This document shows, one piece after another, positions 27,275 through 37,596 of a DNA stretch of 64,000 nucleotides. The DNA comes from Streptococcus suis (GTDB taxonomy: Bacteria > Bacillota > Bacilli > Lactobacillales > Streptococcaceae). Positions within the stretch are counted from its first letter, which is position 1, and each line of letters begins with the position of its first letter. A program made the position numbers and the translations under genes. Below the pieces are notes generated by a model. The model searched no databases and was not told where the DNA came from. It saw only the letters and a program-made list of their open reading frames with translations. The stretch is taken from positions 1 to 64,000 of the forward strand of contig CP102145.1 in the NCBI GenBank assembly GCA_024583055.1, written 5' to 3'.

Positions 27275-28723
27275 ATGAAAAATCAACACCAAGCCCCTAT
27301 TTATCAGGGATTGGTACAGTTACGCCGAAAACGGATTGTCCCTTTTGATGTCCCAGGACACAAACGGGGCCGTGGAAATCCAGAGTTGGTCGAACTGTTA
27401 GGAGAGAAATGTGTTGGTATTGATGTTAATTCTATGAAACCTTTGGACAATCTGGGACATCCAGTCTCCATTATCCGAGAGGCCGAGGAATTGGCTGCGG
27501 AAGCCTTTGGTGCCAGCCATGCCTTTCTCATGGTTGGAGGGACAACCTCTTCCGTCCAGACCATGATTCTGGCGACCTGTAAGGCGGGCGATAAAATTAT
27601 CCTTCCTCGAAATGTCCACAAGTCCGCCCTCAATGCTTTGGTCCTATGCGGAGCTATACCAGTCTATGTGGATATGAGTGTGGAGCCACGGATTGGTATT
27701 GCTCTTGCCTTGGAAAATGATGCCTTTGAACGGGCTATTTCTGAGCATCCTGATGCGGTTGCTGTCTTGATCAACAATCCGACCTACTATGGTATCTGCT
27801 CAGACCTGCGTACATTGACTGAGAAAGCTCACGCAGCGGGCATGAAAGTATTAGTCGATGAGGCTCATGGTGCGCATTTGCATTTTTCGGACCAATTGCC
27901 AGCGGCGGCTATGGATGTGGGGGCTGATATGGCAGCTGTTTCTATGCACAAATCAGGTGGCAGTCTGACCCAAAGTTCGCTCCTATTGGTCGGTCCTGAT
28001 ATGAATGTGGAGTATGTCCGCCAGATTATCAACCTGACCCAGTCAACGTCTGCCTCCTATCTCTTGCTGGCTAGTTTGGATATTTCACGGAGAAATCTGG
28101 CCCTTCGTGGCAAAGAATCCTTTGAAAAAGTCATTGAAATGTCTGAGTATGCTCGTCGTGAAATCAACGCTATCGGTGGCTACTATGCCTATTCTAAGGA
28201 ATTGATTGATGGCAAAACGGTGCATGATTTTGATGTAACCAAGCTCTCCATCTATACGCAGGGCATTGGTCTGACAGGAATTGAGGTCTATGATTTGTTG
28301 CGGGATGAGTATGACATCCAGATTGAATTTGGCGACATTGGCAATATCTTGGCCTATATTTCAATCGGTGACCGCTTGCAGGACATTGAGCGGCTGGTGG
28401 GTGCTTTGGCTGACATCAAGCGTTTGTATTCTCAAGATGGTTCGGATTTGATTTCGGGAGAATACATCCAGCCGCAGCTGGTTTTGTCACCGCAGCAAGC
28501 CTTTTATGCTGAGCGGGAGAGTCGCTCGTTACAGGAAGCAGTTGGTCAGGTCTGCGGGGAATTTGTCATGTGCTACCCTCCTGGTATTCCGCTTTTAGCT
28601 CCAGGTGAACGAGTGACTCAGGAAATTGTTGATTACATCATCTTTGCCAAGGAGCGTGGTTGTTCTGTCCAAGGTACCGAAGATCCAGATGTCAACTACA
28701 TCAATGTCATTAAGGAGGGTTAA
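27275..28723 (+). CDS. speA: Arginine decarboxylase (Orn/Lys/Arg decarboxylase family)
   Basis: 482 residues, fold-type I PLP decarboxylase. Motifs: the N-terminal FDVPGHKRGRGNPEL, the DEAHGAHLHF segment with the PLP-interacting Asp and His, and SMHKSGGSLTQSS, whose Lys forms the Schiff base. The family could use lysine or ornithine. The presence of agmatine deiminase and carbamoylputrescine amidase in the same operon argues for arginine to agmatine. It is the first gene of a six-gene operon, behind aaaggag. Confidence 0.9.
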   Translation: MKNQHQAPIYQGLVQLRRKRIVPFDVPGHKRGRGNPELVELLGEKCVGIDVNSMKPLDNLGHPVSIIREAEELAAEAFGASHAFLMVGGTTSSVQTMILATCKAGDKIILPRNVHKSALNALVLCGAIPVYVDMSVEPRIGIALALENDAFERAISEHPDAVAVLINNPTYYGICSDLRTLTEKAHAAGMKVLVDEAHGAHLHFSDQLPAAAMDVGADMAAVSMHKSGGSLTQSSLLLVGPDMNVEYVRQIINLTQSTSASYLLLASLDISRRNLALRGKESFEKVIEMSEYARREINAIGGYYAYSKELIDGKTVHDFDVTKLSIYTQGIGLTGIEVYDLLRDEYDIQIEFGDIGNILAYISIGDRLQDIERLVGALADIKRLYSQDGSDLISGEYIQPQLVLSPQQAFYAERESRSLQEAVGQVCGEFVMCYPPGIPLLAPGERVTQEIVDYIIFAKERGCSVQGTEDPDVNYINVIKEG

Positions 28724-28725
28724 AG

Positions 28726-29583
28726 ATGGAAATGTGGTTTTCAGAAGTCCAAACGCCAGATGTCAAGTTATCCATTCGGACTAGCCAGCAGCTCTACGCT
28801 GGCAAGAGTGAATTTCAGGACATTGCTGTATTGGACTCACCAGCTTTTGGAAAGATTTTGACACTTAACGGTCGGGTTCTCTTTTCAGATGCAGATGATT
28901 TTGTTTACAACGAAATGGCTGTCCATGTGCCCATGGCCGTCCATCCCAATCCCAAGAAAATCTTGATTCTGGGTGGGGGAGATGGTGGTGTTGCCCAAGT
29001 TCTCAGTCTGTATCCTGAAATCGAACGTATTGACGTTGTAGAGCCAGATGAACTCTTGGTGGAGGTCTGTCGGGAATATTTCCCAGACTATGCAACTGGC
29101 TTAGAAGATGAGCGGGTTGAGGTCTATTTACAGGATGGTTTGCGTTTCTTGCGCAACTGTGAGAACGAATATGACATCATCATCAACGATGCGACAGATC
29201 CATTTGGACACACGGAAGGTTTGTTTACCAAGGAATTTTACGGTAACGCCTACCGAGCTTTGAAGGAAGATGGCATCATGGTTTACCAACATGGTTCGCC
29301 ATTTTATGACGAAGATGAGTCGGCTTTTCGTTCCATGCATCGGAAGGCGACCCAATCCTTCCCTATCAGCCGTGTTTATCAGGCCCATATTCCGACATCT
29401 GCGGCGGGTTATTGGTTATTTGGCTTTGCCTCTAAAAAATACCATCCCATTGAAGATTTTGACAAGGAAAAATGGAAAGCGCGCGAGCTTTTCACAGAAT
29501 ATTATACAGCTAACCTCCATATCGGAGCATTTCTCTTGCCCCGCTATGTAGAAGACATTTTAGAAGAAGAGGAGAAAAAATAA
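28726..29583 (+). CDS. speE: Spermidine synthase (polyamine aminopropyltransferase)
   Basis: 285 residues. An N-terminal beta-strand domain is followed by a Rossmann methyltransferase-like fold: LILGGGDGGVAQ (decarboxylated AdoMet loop), DVVEPDELLVEV, and INDATDPFG with the catalytic Asp. It transfers aminopropyl from decarboxylated AdoMet to putrescine. No AdoMet decarboxylase gene is in this operon, so the substrate would have to come from elsewhere, or the enzyme uses another acceptor. It starts 2 nt after speA ends, and its stop overlaps the next ATG. Confidence 0.9.
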   Translation: MEMWFSEVQTPDVKLSIRTSQQLYAGKSEFQDIAVLDSPAFGKILTLNGRVLFSDADDFVYNEMAVHVPMAVHPNPKKILILGGGDGGVAQVLSLYPEIERIDVVEPDELLVEVCREYFPDYATGLEDERVEVYLQDGLRFLRNCENEYDIIINDATDPFGHTEGLFTKEFYGNAYRALKEDGIMVYQHGSPFYDEDESAFRSMHRKATQSFPISRVYQAHIPTSAAGYWLFGFASKKYHPIEDFDKEKWKARELFTEYYTANLHIGAFLLPRYVEDILEEEEKK

Positions 29584-30842
29584 TGAGTCGTTTGTTAGTT
29601 ATTGGTTGTGGCGGAGTTGCCCAAGTTGCCATCAGCAAGGTTTGCCAGGCAGAAGATACCTTCAAGGAAGTCATGATTGCCAGCCGTACCAAGTCCAAAT
29701 GTGATGATGTGAAGGCTGCCTTAGAAGGAAAAACTTCCGTAAAAATTGAAACTGCCCAAGTGGATGCGGACAAGGTAGAAGAAGTGATTGCCTTGATTGA
29801 AAGCTACCAGCCAAAAGCTGTCTTGAACGTTGCCCTGCCTTACCAAGATTTGACCATTATGGACGCTTGCTTGGCGACTGGCGTGGACTATATTGACACG
29901 GCCAACTACGAGTGCGAGGATACAGAAGACCCTGAATGGCGGGCCATCTACGAAAAACGCTGTGCTGAAGAGGGCTTTACGGCCTACTTTGACTACTCAT
30001 GGCAGTGGGCTTATAAGGAGCGTTTTGAAAAAGCAGGGCTGATAGCACTTTTGGGATCCGGATTTGATCCAGGCGTGACCAGTGTTTTTTCAGCCTACGC
30101 ATTGAAACACTATTTCGATGAAATCCACTATATCGACATCCTAGACTGTAACGGTGGAGACCACGGCTATCCATTTGCGACCAACTTTAACCCTGAAATC
30201 AACCTGCGTGAAGTTTCAGCCCCAGGCTCCTACTGGGAAAATGGCAAATGGGTAGAAGTGGAAGCCATGTCTATCAAGCGAGAATATGACTTCCCAGAAG
30301 TGGGTCAGAAGGATATGTACCTCCTCCACCATGAAGAAATCGAATCGCTGGCTAAGAATATTCCAGGTGTCAAACGCATTCGTTTCTTCATGACCTTTGG
30401 TCAGTCTTACTTGACCCACATGAAATGCTTGGAAAATGTTGGCCTCTTGCGTACGGATCCAATCAACTTTAATGGACAAGAAGTAGTGCCTATCCAATTC
30501 CTCAAAGCATTATTGCCAGACCCAGCTAGCCTAGGTCCACGTACTGTTGGGAAAACCAATATTGGTTGTATTTTCACTGGTGTCAAAGACGGTGTAGAGA
30601 AAACTATCTACATTTACAATGTTTGTGACCACCAGGAATGTTACAAGGAAGTTGGTTCACAGGCTATTTCTTACACAACTGGCGTACCAGCTATGATTGG
30701 AACCAAGCTTGTCATGGATGGAACCTGGAAGAAACCAGGCGTTTACAACTTGGAGGAATTGGATCCAGATCCATTTATGGACCTGCTCAACCAGTATGGT
30801 CTACCTTGGCAGGTAGTAGAAAATCCAGTTTTGGTGGACTAG
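29583..30842 (+). CDS. Carboxyspermidine/carboxynorspermidine dehydrogenase (saccharopine dehydrogenase family)
   Basis: 419 residues. The N-terminal Rossmann loop is LVIGCGGVAQVAISKV, and the saccharopine-dehydrogenase core contains ALLGSGFDPGVTSVF and CNGGDHGYPFATNFNPEINL. In operons with nspC this enzyme reductively condenses putrescine (or diaminopropane) with aspartate semialdehyde to give carboxyspermidine, not saccharopine. Often mislabelled lysine 1-dehydrogenase. It has a 1-nt overlap with speE and directly abuts nspC. Confidence 0.85.
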   Translation: MSRLLVIGCGGVAQVAISKVCQAEDTFKEVMIASRTKSKCDDVKAALEGKTSVKIETAQVDADKVEEVIALIESYQPKAVLNVALPYQDLTIMDACLATGVDYIDTANYECEDTEDPEWRAIYEKRCAEEGFTAYFDYSWQWAYKERFEKAGLIALLGSGFDPGVTSVFSAYALKHYFDEIHYIDILDCNGGDHGYPFATNFNPEINLREVSAPGSYWENGKWVEVEAMSIKREYDFPEVGQKDMYLLHHEEIESLAKNIPGVKRIRFFMTFGQSYLTHMKCLENVGLLRTDPINFNGQEVVPIQFLKALLPDPASLGPRTVGKTNIGCIFTGVKDGVEKTIYIYNVCDHQECYKEVGSQAISYTTGVPAMIGTKLVMDGTWKKPGVYNLEELDPDPFMDLLNQYGLPWQVVENPVLVD

Positions 30843-31970
30843 ATGAGAATCGATCAAGTCCCAACGCCAGCCTATGTCATTGATGAAGCCAAGCTGGTCA
30901 ACAATTTAAAAATTCTCAAGTCTGTCCAAGACCGTACAGGCTGTAAGGTACTTTTGGCCCAAAAAGCCTTTTCCATGTATGCCACCTATCCACTAATTAG
31001 TCAATACCTTGCTGGAACCACCGCATCAGGTCTCTATGAAGCCAAGCTGGGTCGTGAGGAATTTGGGGGTGAAGTCCATGTCTTTGCTCCAGCCTTCAAG
31101 GATGCGGATTTGGAGGAGATTTTGGAAATTGCAGACCATATCGTCTTTAACTCAGAGCGCCAACTCCGCAAGCACGTTGACAAATGCCGAGCAGCTGGAG
31201 TTAGTGTCGGCCTGCGGATCAATCCAGAATGTTCCACCCAAGGTGAACATGCACTCTATGACCCTTGTGCAACAGGCTCTCGTTTTGGTGTCCGTATCAG
31301 TCAGTTTTCAGAAGACCTGCTAGACTTGGTGGATGGCCTGCATTTCCATACTCTCTGCGAGCAAAATTCCGATGATTTGAAAACCACCTTGGAGTCTGTT
31401 GAGGATAAATTCGGCCCTTATCTACACCGTATTAAATGGCTCAATATGGGTGGTGGTCATCATGTGACCAGAGAAGATTATGATGTTGAATTGCTGATTT
31501 CCTCAATTCAACACATGCAGGAAACTTATGGGCTGGAAGTCTACATCGAGCCAGGAGAAGCTATTGCTCTCAATGCAGGCTATTTGGTGACAGAAGTTTT
31601 AGATATTGTCGAAAATGGTATTGAAACACTAGTATTAGACGCATCAGCTACCTGTCACATGCCAGATGTCTTGGAAATGCCCTATCGCCCACCGCTTCGG
31701 CATGGCTTTGAGGCTGGTGAAAAGGCCTATACTTACCGACTGTCTTCCAATACCTGTCTGACGGGCGACATCATCGGCGATTATTCCTTTGAAAAGCCTG
31801 TGGAGATTGGTGACAAACTCTATTTTGAGGACATGGCCATCTATTCTTTCGTTAAAAATAATACCTTTAACGGCATTGGTCTGCCTAGTCTGGCCCTCAT
31901 GGACAAGTCTGGTAACTGCCGTATTATCAAGGAATTTGGCTATGAAGATTTCAAGGGGAGGTTGTCATGA
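30843..31970 (+). CDS. nspC: Carboxynorspermidine/carboxyspermidine decarboxylase
   Basis: 375 residues, alanine-racemase-fold PLP enzyme related to diaminopimelate decarboxylase. [10 protein letters not shown] carries the PLP Lys (residue ~42). Further motifs are [21 protein letters not shown] and the C-terminal YIEPGEAI. It decarboxylates carboxyspermidine to spermidine, the last step of the alternative spermidine pathway. Its ATG follows the previous TAG directly. The end overlaps aguA by 4 nt (ATGA). Confidence 0.9.
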   Translation: MRIDQVPTPAYVIDEAKLVNNLKILKSVQDRTGCKVLLAQKAFSMYATYPLISQYLAGTTASGLYEAKLGREEFGGEVHVFAPAFKDADLEEILEIADHIVFNSERQLRKHVDKCRAAGVSVGLRINPECSTQGEHALYDPCATGSRFGVRISQFSEDLLDLVDGLHFHTLCEQNSDDLKTTLESVEDKFGPYLHRIKWLNMGGGHHVTREDYDVELLISSIQHMQETYGLEVYIEPGEAIALNAGYLVTEVLDIVENGIETLVLDASATCHMPDVLEMPYRPPLRHGFEAGEKAYTYRLSSNTCLTGDIIGDYSFEKPVEIGDKLYFEDMAIYSFVKNNTFNGIGLPSLALMDKSGNCRIIKEFGYEDFKGRLS

Positions 31971-33070
31971 TAGAAAGTCCCAAAGCAGCGGGTTACCGCA
32001 TGCCTGCTGAGTATGAGCCCCATCATGGAACCCTAATGGTGTGGCCGACTCGCCCAGGATCCTGGCCCTTTGATGGTCAGGGGGCAAAAAAAGCCTTTAG
32101 CCAGGTCATTAAAACCATTGCTGAAAGCGAGCAGGTCTATCTTTTGGTGGACGAGGTACATCGTGAGGAGGCCCAATCCATGCTGGGTGATGGTGTTACC
32201 TATCTGGACATCCCCACCAACGACGCTTGGGCGCGTGATACAGGTCCGACGGTTTTGGTCAATGAAAATGGCAGAGCTTTGTCTGTTGATTGGGCCTTTA
32301 ACGCTTGGGGCGGAAGCTATGATGGTCTTTATCAGGACTACGAAGCAGATGATCAGGTGGCTAGTCGATTTAGTCAGGCCATCGGTCTGCCAGTCCATGA
32401 TGCCCATCCCTATGTCCTAGAAGGTGGAGCCATTCATAGTGACGGTGAAGGAACCATCTTGGTGACCGAATCCTGTTTGCTCAGCCCAGGCCGCAATCCC
32501 CATTTGACCAAGGACCGGATTGAGCAAGTACTTCTAGATAGTCTAGGTGCTGAAAAGGTTCTCTGGCTGCCTTATGGTATCTTCAATGATGAAACCAATG
32601 AACACGTGGACAATGTTGCAGTCTTTGTTGGTCCAGCTGAGATAGTTTTAGCCTGGACAGATGATGAGGCAGACCCCCAATATGCCATGTCCAAGGCTGA
32701 TTTGGACTACTTGGAAGAACAAGTAGATGCTAAGGGCAGAAAGTTGATCGTCCACAAACTGCCAATTCCCAAAAATCCCATTCTGGTGACAGAAGAGGAT
32801 TTGCCAGGCTATGTTTATGAAGCGGGGGAAGAAGAACGAACAGCAGGTGAACGCTTGGCGGCTTCCTATGTAAATTATTACGTCAGCAACGGTGCTGTCT
32901 TGGTGCCGCAGTTTGATGATAAGCATGATGCGCAGGCACTTGAGCTTCTAGCGCAGCTTTTTCCGACAAGGAAAGTCGTCGGCATACCAGCCCGCGACAT
33001 CCTGCTTGGGGGTGGGAATATTCACTGTATCACCCAGCAGATTCCCCGATTTAGAAAGGAAAGCGAATGA
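31967..33070 (+). CDS. aguA: Agmatine deiminase
   Basis: 367 residues of the guanidino-modifying (pentein) family. The substrate-binding [11 protein letters not shown] lies early, [11 protein letters not shown] and DETNEHVDN are in the middle, and the catalytic Cys is in [12 protein letters not shown] near the C-terminus. It converts agmatine to N-carbamoylputrescine and ammonia. It overlaps both neighbours by 4 nt. The following aguB completes the conversion to putrescine, so this is the biosynthetic pair, not the catabolic one with putrescine carbamoyltransferase. Confidence 0.94.
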   Translation: MIESPKAAGYRMPAEYEPHHGTLMVWPTRPGSWPFDGQGAKKAFSQVIKTIAESEQVYLLVDEVHREEAQSMLGDGVTYLDIPTNDAWARDTGPTVLVNENGRALSVDWAFNAWGGSYDGLYQDYEADDQVASRFSQAIGLPVHDAHPYVLEGGAIHSDGEGTILVTESCLLSPGRNPHLTKDRIEQVLLDSLGAEKVLWLPYGIFNDETNEHVDNVAVFVGPAEIVLAWTDDEADPQYAMSKADLDYLEEQVDAKGRKLIVHKLPIPKNPILVTEEDLPGYVYEAGEEERTAGERLAASYVNYYVSNGAVLVPQFDDKHDAQALELLAQLFPTRKVVGIPARDILLGGGNIHCITQQIPRFRKESE

Positions 33071-33942
33071 GAAATGTTACTGTTGCTGCTGTCCAGATGC
33101 ACTGTAGTCAGGACCTTTGGGAAAATCTGGCGACCGCAGAGCGTTTGGTCAGACAGGCTGCTAATCAGGGAGCGCAGATTATCCTCCTACCCGAACTTTT
33201 TGAGCGTCCTTATTTTTGTCAAGAACGCCAGTATGACTATTACAACTTTGCCAAGTCTGTAGAGGAAAACGATGCTGTTCAGCACTTTATACCTATCGCC
33301 AAAGAATTACAGGTCGTTTTGCCTATTTCCTTCTATGAAAAAGATGGTAATAGCTTGTATAATTCAATTGCTGTTATTGATGCAGATGGTAGTGTATTGG
33401 GAGTTTACCGCAAGACCCATATTCCTGACGATCATTATTACCAGGAGAAGTTTTACTTCACACCTGGAAATACTGGATTCAAGGTCTGGGAGACTCGTTA
33501 TGCCAAGATTGGGATTGGCATCTGTTGGGACCAATGGTTTCCAGAAACAGCTCGCTGCCTAGCTTTGAATGGGGCGGAATTACTCTTTTATCCAACAGCC
33601 ATCGGTTCGGAGCCCATTCTGGATACGGATAGCCAAGGTCATTGGCAGCGGACCATGCAGGGCCATGCTGCGGCCAATATCACCCCGGTCATTGCGGCCA
33701 ATAGGATTGGCTTGGAAGAAGTACAACCTTCTGCAGAAAATGGAGGACAGTCTTCTAGCCTGCGTTTTTATGGTTCGTCCTTTATGACAGATGAAACAGG
33801 TGAATTGATTGAACAAGCGGGACGAGAGGAAGAAGTTGTCTTGCTTGCCACTTATGATTTGGACAAGGGTGCGCGTGAGCGCTTGGACTGGGGACTTTTC
33901 AGAGATCGTAGACCGCACATGTACAGCCGCATAACAGAATAA
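33067..33942 (+). CDS. aguB: N-carbamoylputrescine amidase
   Basis: 291 residues, nitrilase superfamily. The Glu-Lys-Cys triad is visible in [23 protein letters not shown] and [12 protein letters not shown]. It hydrolyses N-carbamoylputrescine to putrescine, CO2 and ammonia. It is the last gene of the operon, followed by a terminator. Putrescine made here is the substrate for both spermidine routes encoded upstream. Confidence 0.94.
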   Translation: MRNVTVAAVQMHCSQDLWENLATAERLVRQAANQGAQIILLPELFERPYFCQERQYDYYNFAKSVEENDAVQHFIPIAKELQVVLPISFYEKDGNSLYNSIAVIDADGSVLGVYRKTHIPDDHYYQEKFYFTPGNTGFKVWETRYAKIGIGICWDQWFPETARCLALNGAELLFYPTAIGSEPILDTDSQGHWQRTMQGHAAANITPVIAANRIGLEEVQPSAENGGQSSSLRFYGSSFMTDETGELIEQAGREEEVVLLATYDLDKGARERLDWGLFRDRRPHMYSRITE

Positions 33943-33947
33943 CCATC

Positions 33948-33980
33948 AACTTAGTTTCCTTTGGGGGGCTAAGTTTTTTC
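33948..33980 (+). terminator. Terminator of the polyamine operon
   Basis: AACTTAG, 14-nt loop, CTAAGTT, then a T run. Confidence 0.8.
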
Positions 33981-34062
33981 TTGCCCATATATAGTTTACA
34001 CAAGGATAGTATTTATATAATATTGATATATAAATGAAAGAATATCTAATCAGGAGGTCGTC

Positions 34063-34368
34063 ATGTTTTGTTTGGAACTAAGATTATTTTTAAAGCGCAG
34101 ACTGCCTTTTGTTCTGGGGATTTTCTTCTTGTTTTATTGTTTGTTCTCCCCGGTTTACGCCTCTTATCAATTCAGTCAAGCCAAACAATCTTTCTTGGAT
34201 TACCAACTCTTTCGTCGTGACCTGATGCAAATCTTGGAAAAGATTGTTGAAACTAATTTTCAGCAGGGGAATCTCAGCCAGGAGGACTATGACTTTGAAA
34301 GAGATTTTCTGGAGCGGACCACTTCAGAGATTGATGCAGAAATCCAGGCGATTGAGCAGGAATCATGA
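34063..34368 (+). CDS. Small single-pass membrane protein of an ABC transporter cluster
   Basis: 101 residues. An N-terminal membrane helix (LPFVLGIFFLFYCLFSPVYA) is followed by an extracellular or cytoplasmic helical acidic segment. It starts behind a strong aggaggtcgtc and overlaps the next ORF by 4 nt. It may be a remnant or accessory subunit of the exporter that follows. I do not recognise the family. Confidence 0.55.
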   Translation: MFCLELRLFLKRRLPFVLGIFFLFYCLFSPVYASYQFSQAKQSFLDYQLFRRDLMQILEKIVETNFQQGNLSQEDYDFERDFLERTTSEIDAEIQAIEQES

Positions 34369-34583
34369 TCGGTCTAGACATCTTGCTTGGGGCTAGCTTT
34401 TTTCTCCATCCCTGGAATCCCATGACTTATTGGCAGGTTGTTCGGGTGGTGACGGGCAGTCTCTTTTTACAAAACAATTTGGCAGACGTTAACCTGCCAC
34501 AAGGTCTCATCTGCCTGGGAATTTCTTCTGTCTTAGTGACAGGATATCATGTCTATAGCCTGCTATCATCACAGGAGGTTTAG
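34365..34583 (+). CDS. Small membrane protein, exporter-associated or remnant
   Basis: 72 residues with two hydrophobic stretches (residues ~1-15 and ~45-65). It is translationally coupled to the preceding gene (ATGA overlap) and followed by the ABC ATPase. It resembles part of a permease. With the neighbouring ORF it may be two pieces of a formerly longer ABC-2 permease; that is inference. Confidence 0.45.
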   Translation: MIGLDILLGASFFLHPWNPMTYWQVVRVVTGSLFLQNNLADVNLPQGLICLGISSVLVTGYHVYSLLSSQEV

Positions 34584-34584
34584 T

Positions 34585-35460
34585 ATGCGCTTGAAAATAG
34601 AAAATCCTAGTAAATCCTATAAAGGCAAACAGGTTTTAAATCATCTGAATTTAGAAATAGAACAACCTGGAATCTGGGCCTTGATTGGTCCCAATGGTTC
34701 GGGTAAGACAACCTTGCTGGACTGTATTGCCCACCTCCAGGCGCCTGAACAAGGATCTATTGAGGTGCTGTGGCTGAAGCCGGGGCACCAAGGTTATTAC
34801 CGGTCTTTTTCCTACTTGCAGGATAACTGTGTCCTGTATCCAGAACTGACTGGCTGGGACCATCTTAAGCTAGGCCAGCAAGTCTAGAAATTGCCAAACG
34901 AGCGGATAGAACAAGTGATTGAGGAGATAGGCATCTCCGTTTATGTAAAAGCGCCTGTCAAGACCTATTCCTTAGGTATGAAACAACATTTACTCTTGGC
35001 GATTACAATCATGAACTACCCCAAGCTCCTGTTGCTGGATGAGCCTTTGAATGGTCTGGATCCGACAAGTTACATTGAAACTAGGCATCTCCTCAAAAAG
35101 ATGGCAGAAGGGGGCACTACGATTATCATTTCTTCTCATCAGCTCAAGGAAGTGGACCAGTTGACGCGCCAGCTTCTCTTTCTCAAAAATGGTCGCTTGA
35201 TAGCCTATGAGATGGATAAAACCAAGCAATGCTACAAGATTGAGGCTTCAGACAATGGAAGGTTTTTGGACCAACTGGGGTCATCTCTGGCACTTCAGCA
35301 AGTTGGTCCTCAATTGGTGCTGGCTACATCTGTGCTCAGCCTGGATGCGGCCTTGAAAGCTATTCAGGCTTCTTCGGTTACCATACTTACAGTTGAACGT
35401 CAGGAAAATGATTCTGGGGAACTCTATATGGTGCACTTTGATCGAAAGGTAGGTGACTGA
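34585..35460 (+). pseudogene. ABC transporter ATP-binding protein with in-frame TAG
   Basis: The frame begins MRLKIENPSKSYKG behind acaggagg and contains Walker A GPNGSGKTT. It then meets a TAG at 34885-34887, right after LGQQV. The same frame continues without shift: signature YSLGMKQ, Walker B LLLLDEP, switch His in IIISSHQ. Intact length would be 291 residues. The stop separates the two halves of the nucleotide-binding site, so no working ATPase is expected. A TTG one codon past the stop could restart only the C-terminal half. Confidence 0.82.
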
Positions 35461-36328
35461 GGTGGCCCTGTTTTTGCTATTTGTCAAGCACTTTTATCGC
35501 CAGCATATTCTCTTGGTCTGCCTTGTCTTAATCCTCGGTATCCTATTCTCACTAGCCTTTCGTAATCAATTATCTTCGCAAAAGCTGGCAATGCAAGACC
35601 GACAATTTTTCCTGACCCTGAAGAAAAATGCCCAGCTATCCATGAACCATCAGGAAAAACAGTTGCCAGCTGGTAAAGAGGATTATGAGCAGGCATTGGT
35701 TTGGCTGGTAGATAGTTATTTGGAGGCTAGTCACAAGGAAGGTCAGAATCATCGAGTCCTTGGTCTGAAAGGAGATGTTTACAGGCATTTGTTGGGACAC
35801 ATAGCAGAGGGTGGGACGGTGAGTGAGGTGAGTGCAGCGAGCTTGATGGAAAAGGAGTTTATTTTGGAGGAAATTCGAGTCAGGAATCTGGCCTTTCATT
35901 ATCCCCAGGCTCCTAAAGATTTTCACTTGCCTCTCTATCAAGTCCTGCCCTACCTCATGTGGTTACTTCCTGTTCTGGCGACTGTTTTAGCAACCTGGCT
36001 ACTGGTGGCTGATCAGCATTATCATCGTGGACTCTTATTTACAATCAATCTATCTAGAAAGGCCTATACCTACCAGATTAGTCTCCTGCATTTTAGTATT
36101 TCCTTTTATTTATTGGCTATTTGGGCTTTCATTTCTTGGGTAATGGTCAAGCTACTGAACTATAGTTCCTAGGCAGATTTTCCGATTTTGGTATCTAGTG
36201 CTCTCCTGACCAGCAGTCCTGTAGGCCGTTTAAACCTCATTTTAATCAGTAAGGCACTGATTTTACAAGTCATCAGTGCAGTAGTTTTCGGTCTCTTTTC
36301 TAAGAGCTATTTAAAAATAAGCAAGTGA
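35453..36328 (+). pseudogene. ABC exporter permease with in-frame TAG
   Basis: A GTG-started frame (MTEVALFLLFVKHF) overlaps the ATPase by 8 nt. An N-terminal membrane helix, a long extracellular region (residues ~40-160) and several C-terminal helices are visible. A TAG at 36170-36172 follows LLNYSS. The same frame then continues for 51 more codons (ADFPILVSSALL ... SKSYLKISK) to TGA at 36328, adding at least one helix. It is a second nonsense mutation of the same kind in the same cluster. Confidence 0.75.
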
Positions 36329-36360
36329 AAACCCTAGTTTTCAATGAGAACTAGGGTTGA
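36329..36360 (-). terminator. Terminator between the exporter and the TVP38-like gene
   Basis: AACCCTAGTT with AACTAGGGTT around a short loop; on the minus strand it is followed by TTTTC. It can serve both converging genes. Confidence 0.75.
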
Positions 36361-36361
36361 T

Positions 36362-36955
36362 TTATCCAAGAAGATGATTTAGCCATTGGCTACCGTAAAT
36401 CCAAAAATAACTATAGGCAACGATGGAAACCGGACGGCAGAGGAAGGTGATGAGAATGAATTTTCGGTAGCTCATACTGGTCAATCCTGTAATCATGACA
36501 ACGATATCCGCAGGCGAAATGGGCGATAGCATACAGAGGATAAAGAATATCTCGTAACCGCGCTTGTTGTCAATCTTGCTTTCATATTTGTAGAAGGTTT
36601 CTTCAGACATAAAGAGCAGGCAGAATTTTTTGCCGTAGCGTCTGGCCAACCAGAAGAGGATAATACCGCCGACAAAAATACCAATGTAATTGAGCAAAAA
36701 TCCCCACCAAAAATCAAATACTAAAAAGCCAACAACAGTAGTAACGCCCCCGGGAATAATAGGGAAAACAACCTGAATGATTTGTAGCAATAAAAAGGAC
36801 AGACTACCCAGTGCCCCTTGACTCTTGATGAAGTGACTGAGGACATTTTGGTCATTTAGAATCCCGATTTTATAGAGCCAAAAGAGGAAAACAGCCGTTC
36901 CAATCAAGGTTAGAACGCTTAGGACCTGGATGGCTTTTTGAGAGAATTTGTACAT
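36362..36955 (-). CDS. TVP38/TMEM64 (DedA-like) membrane protein
   Basis: 197 residues with about five hydrophobic helices. The SNARE-associated/VTT domain is shown by FPIIPGGVTTVVGFLVFDFWWG, YIGIFVGGIILFWLARRYGK and LSPISPADIVVMITGLTSMSYRKF. Family members are lipid scramblases or transporters in the membrane. Single gene, start ATG at its first possible Met. Confidence 0.85.
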   Translation of the reverse strand: MYKFSQKAIQVLSVLTLIGTAVFLFWLYKIGILNDQNVLSHFIKSQGALGSLSFLLLQIIQVVFPIIPGGVTTVVGFLVFDFWWGFLLNYIGIFVGGIILFWLARRYGKKFCLLFMSEETFYKYESKIDNKRGYEIFFILCMLSPISPADIVVMITGLTSMSYRKFILITFLCRPVSIVAYSYFWIYGSQWLNHLLG

Positions 36956-37012
36956 GATATTACTTTACCATATTTCTAGAAAATTTGAAAATGAAATTAA
37001 GCGATTGCAGTC

Positions 37013-37041
37013 TTGCAATTTTTACTAAAATCTGTTATACT
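37013..37041 (+). promoter_or_regulatory. ssrA promoter
   Basis: -35 TTGCAA (37013-37018), 17-nt spacer, -10 TATACT (37036-37041), 19 nt upstream of the RNA. Confidence 0.78.
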
Positions 37042-37060
37042 AACCAAGTATCAAACCTAC

Positions 37061-37407
37061 GGGGTTGTTACGGATTCGACAGGCATTATGAGGCTTGTTC
37101 TGCAACTCATCGGCAGATGTAAAAATGCCAGTTAAATATAACTGCAAAAAATACAAACACTTACGCATTAGCAGCTTAATAACCTGCCTGCGTGACCAAT
37201 CGCAGAGTGCTTGCCTTTGCTGATTGGTCTTAAAATAGCAAGCTACGTTGATTTATTGCCTAGCTAAATCAAAAGAGTTTCATAGGCTCGTCAGCTGAAG
37301 AGTTGAGTTATGTCTCGTCAGTCTGATTAAAGCAAATGCATAACCTATGGTTGTAGACGAATAAGTTAGCAGGTGTTTGGACGTGGGTTCGACTCCCACC
37401 AGCTCCA
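37061..37407 (+). ncRNA. ssrA: Transfer-messenger RNA
   Basis: About 347 nt. The ends pair as a tRNA-like acceptor stem (GGGGTTG with CAGCTCC, then A), with a T-arm GTGGGTTCGACTCCCAC. The internal tag reading frame encodes AKNTNTYALAA followed by TAA, ending in the usual ALAA degron. It rescues stalled ribosomes with SmpB and marks the unfinished proteins for ClpXP. CCA is not encoded. Confidence 0.95.
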
Positions 37408-37412
37408 TATAT

Positions 37413-37500
37413 GGAAGATTACTCAAGAGGCTCAAGAGGCCGTGTTGGAAACGCGGTAGGCGTGTAACAGCGTGCGTGGGTTCGAATCCCATGTCTTCCG
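37413..37500 (+). tRNA. tRNA-Ser (anticodon GGA)
   Basis: 88 nt. The acceptor stem is GGAAGAT/GTCTTCC with discriminator G. The anticodon stem CCGTG/CGCGG encloses the loop TTGGAAA, giving anticodon GGA. A long variable arm as in class II tRNAs and a T-loop TTCGAAT are present. It lies 5 nt after ssrA. Confidence 0.95.
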
Positions 37501-37512
37501 TATAGAATGAAG

Positions 37513-37538
37513 GAACAGCAATGACTGTTCTTTTTCTT
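37513..37538 (+). terminator. Terminator after ssrA-tRNA-Ser
   Basis: GAACAG, 6-nt loop, CTGTTC, TTTTT. Confidence 0.82.
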
Positions 37539-37596
37539 TGGCAAAATAAGGCTCTCTACTAGCTACAAAAGTAACTGGCAGAGAGCGTTTTTCTTC

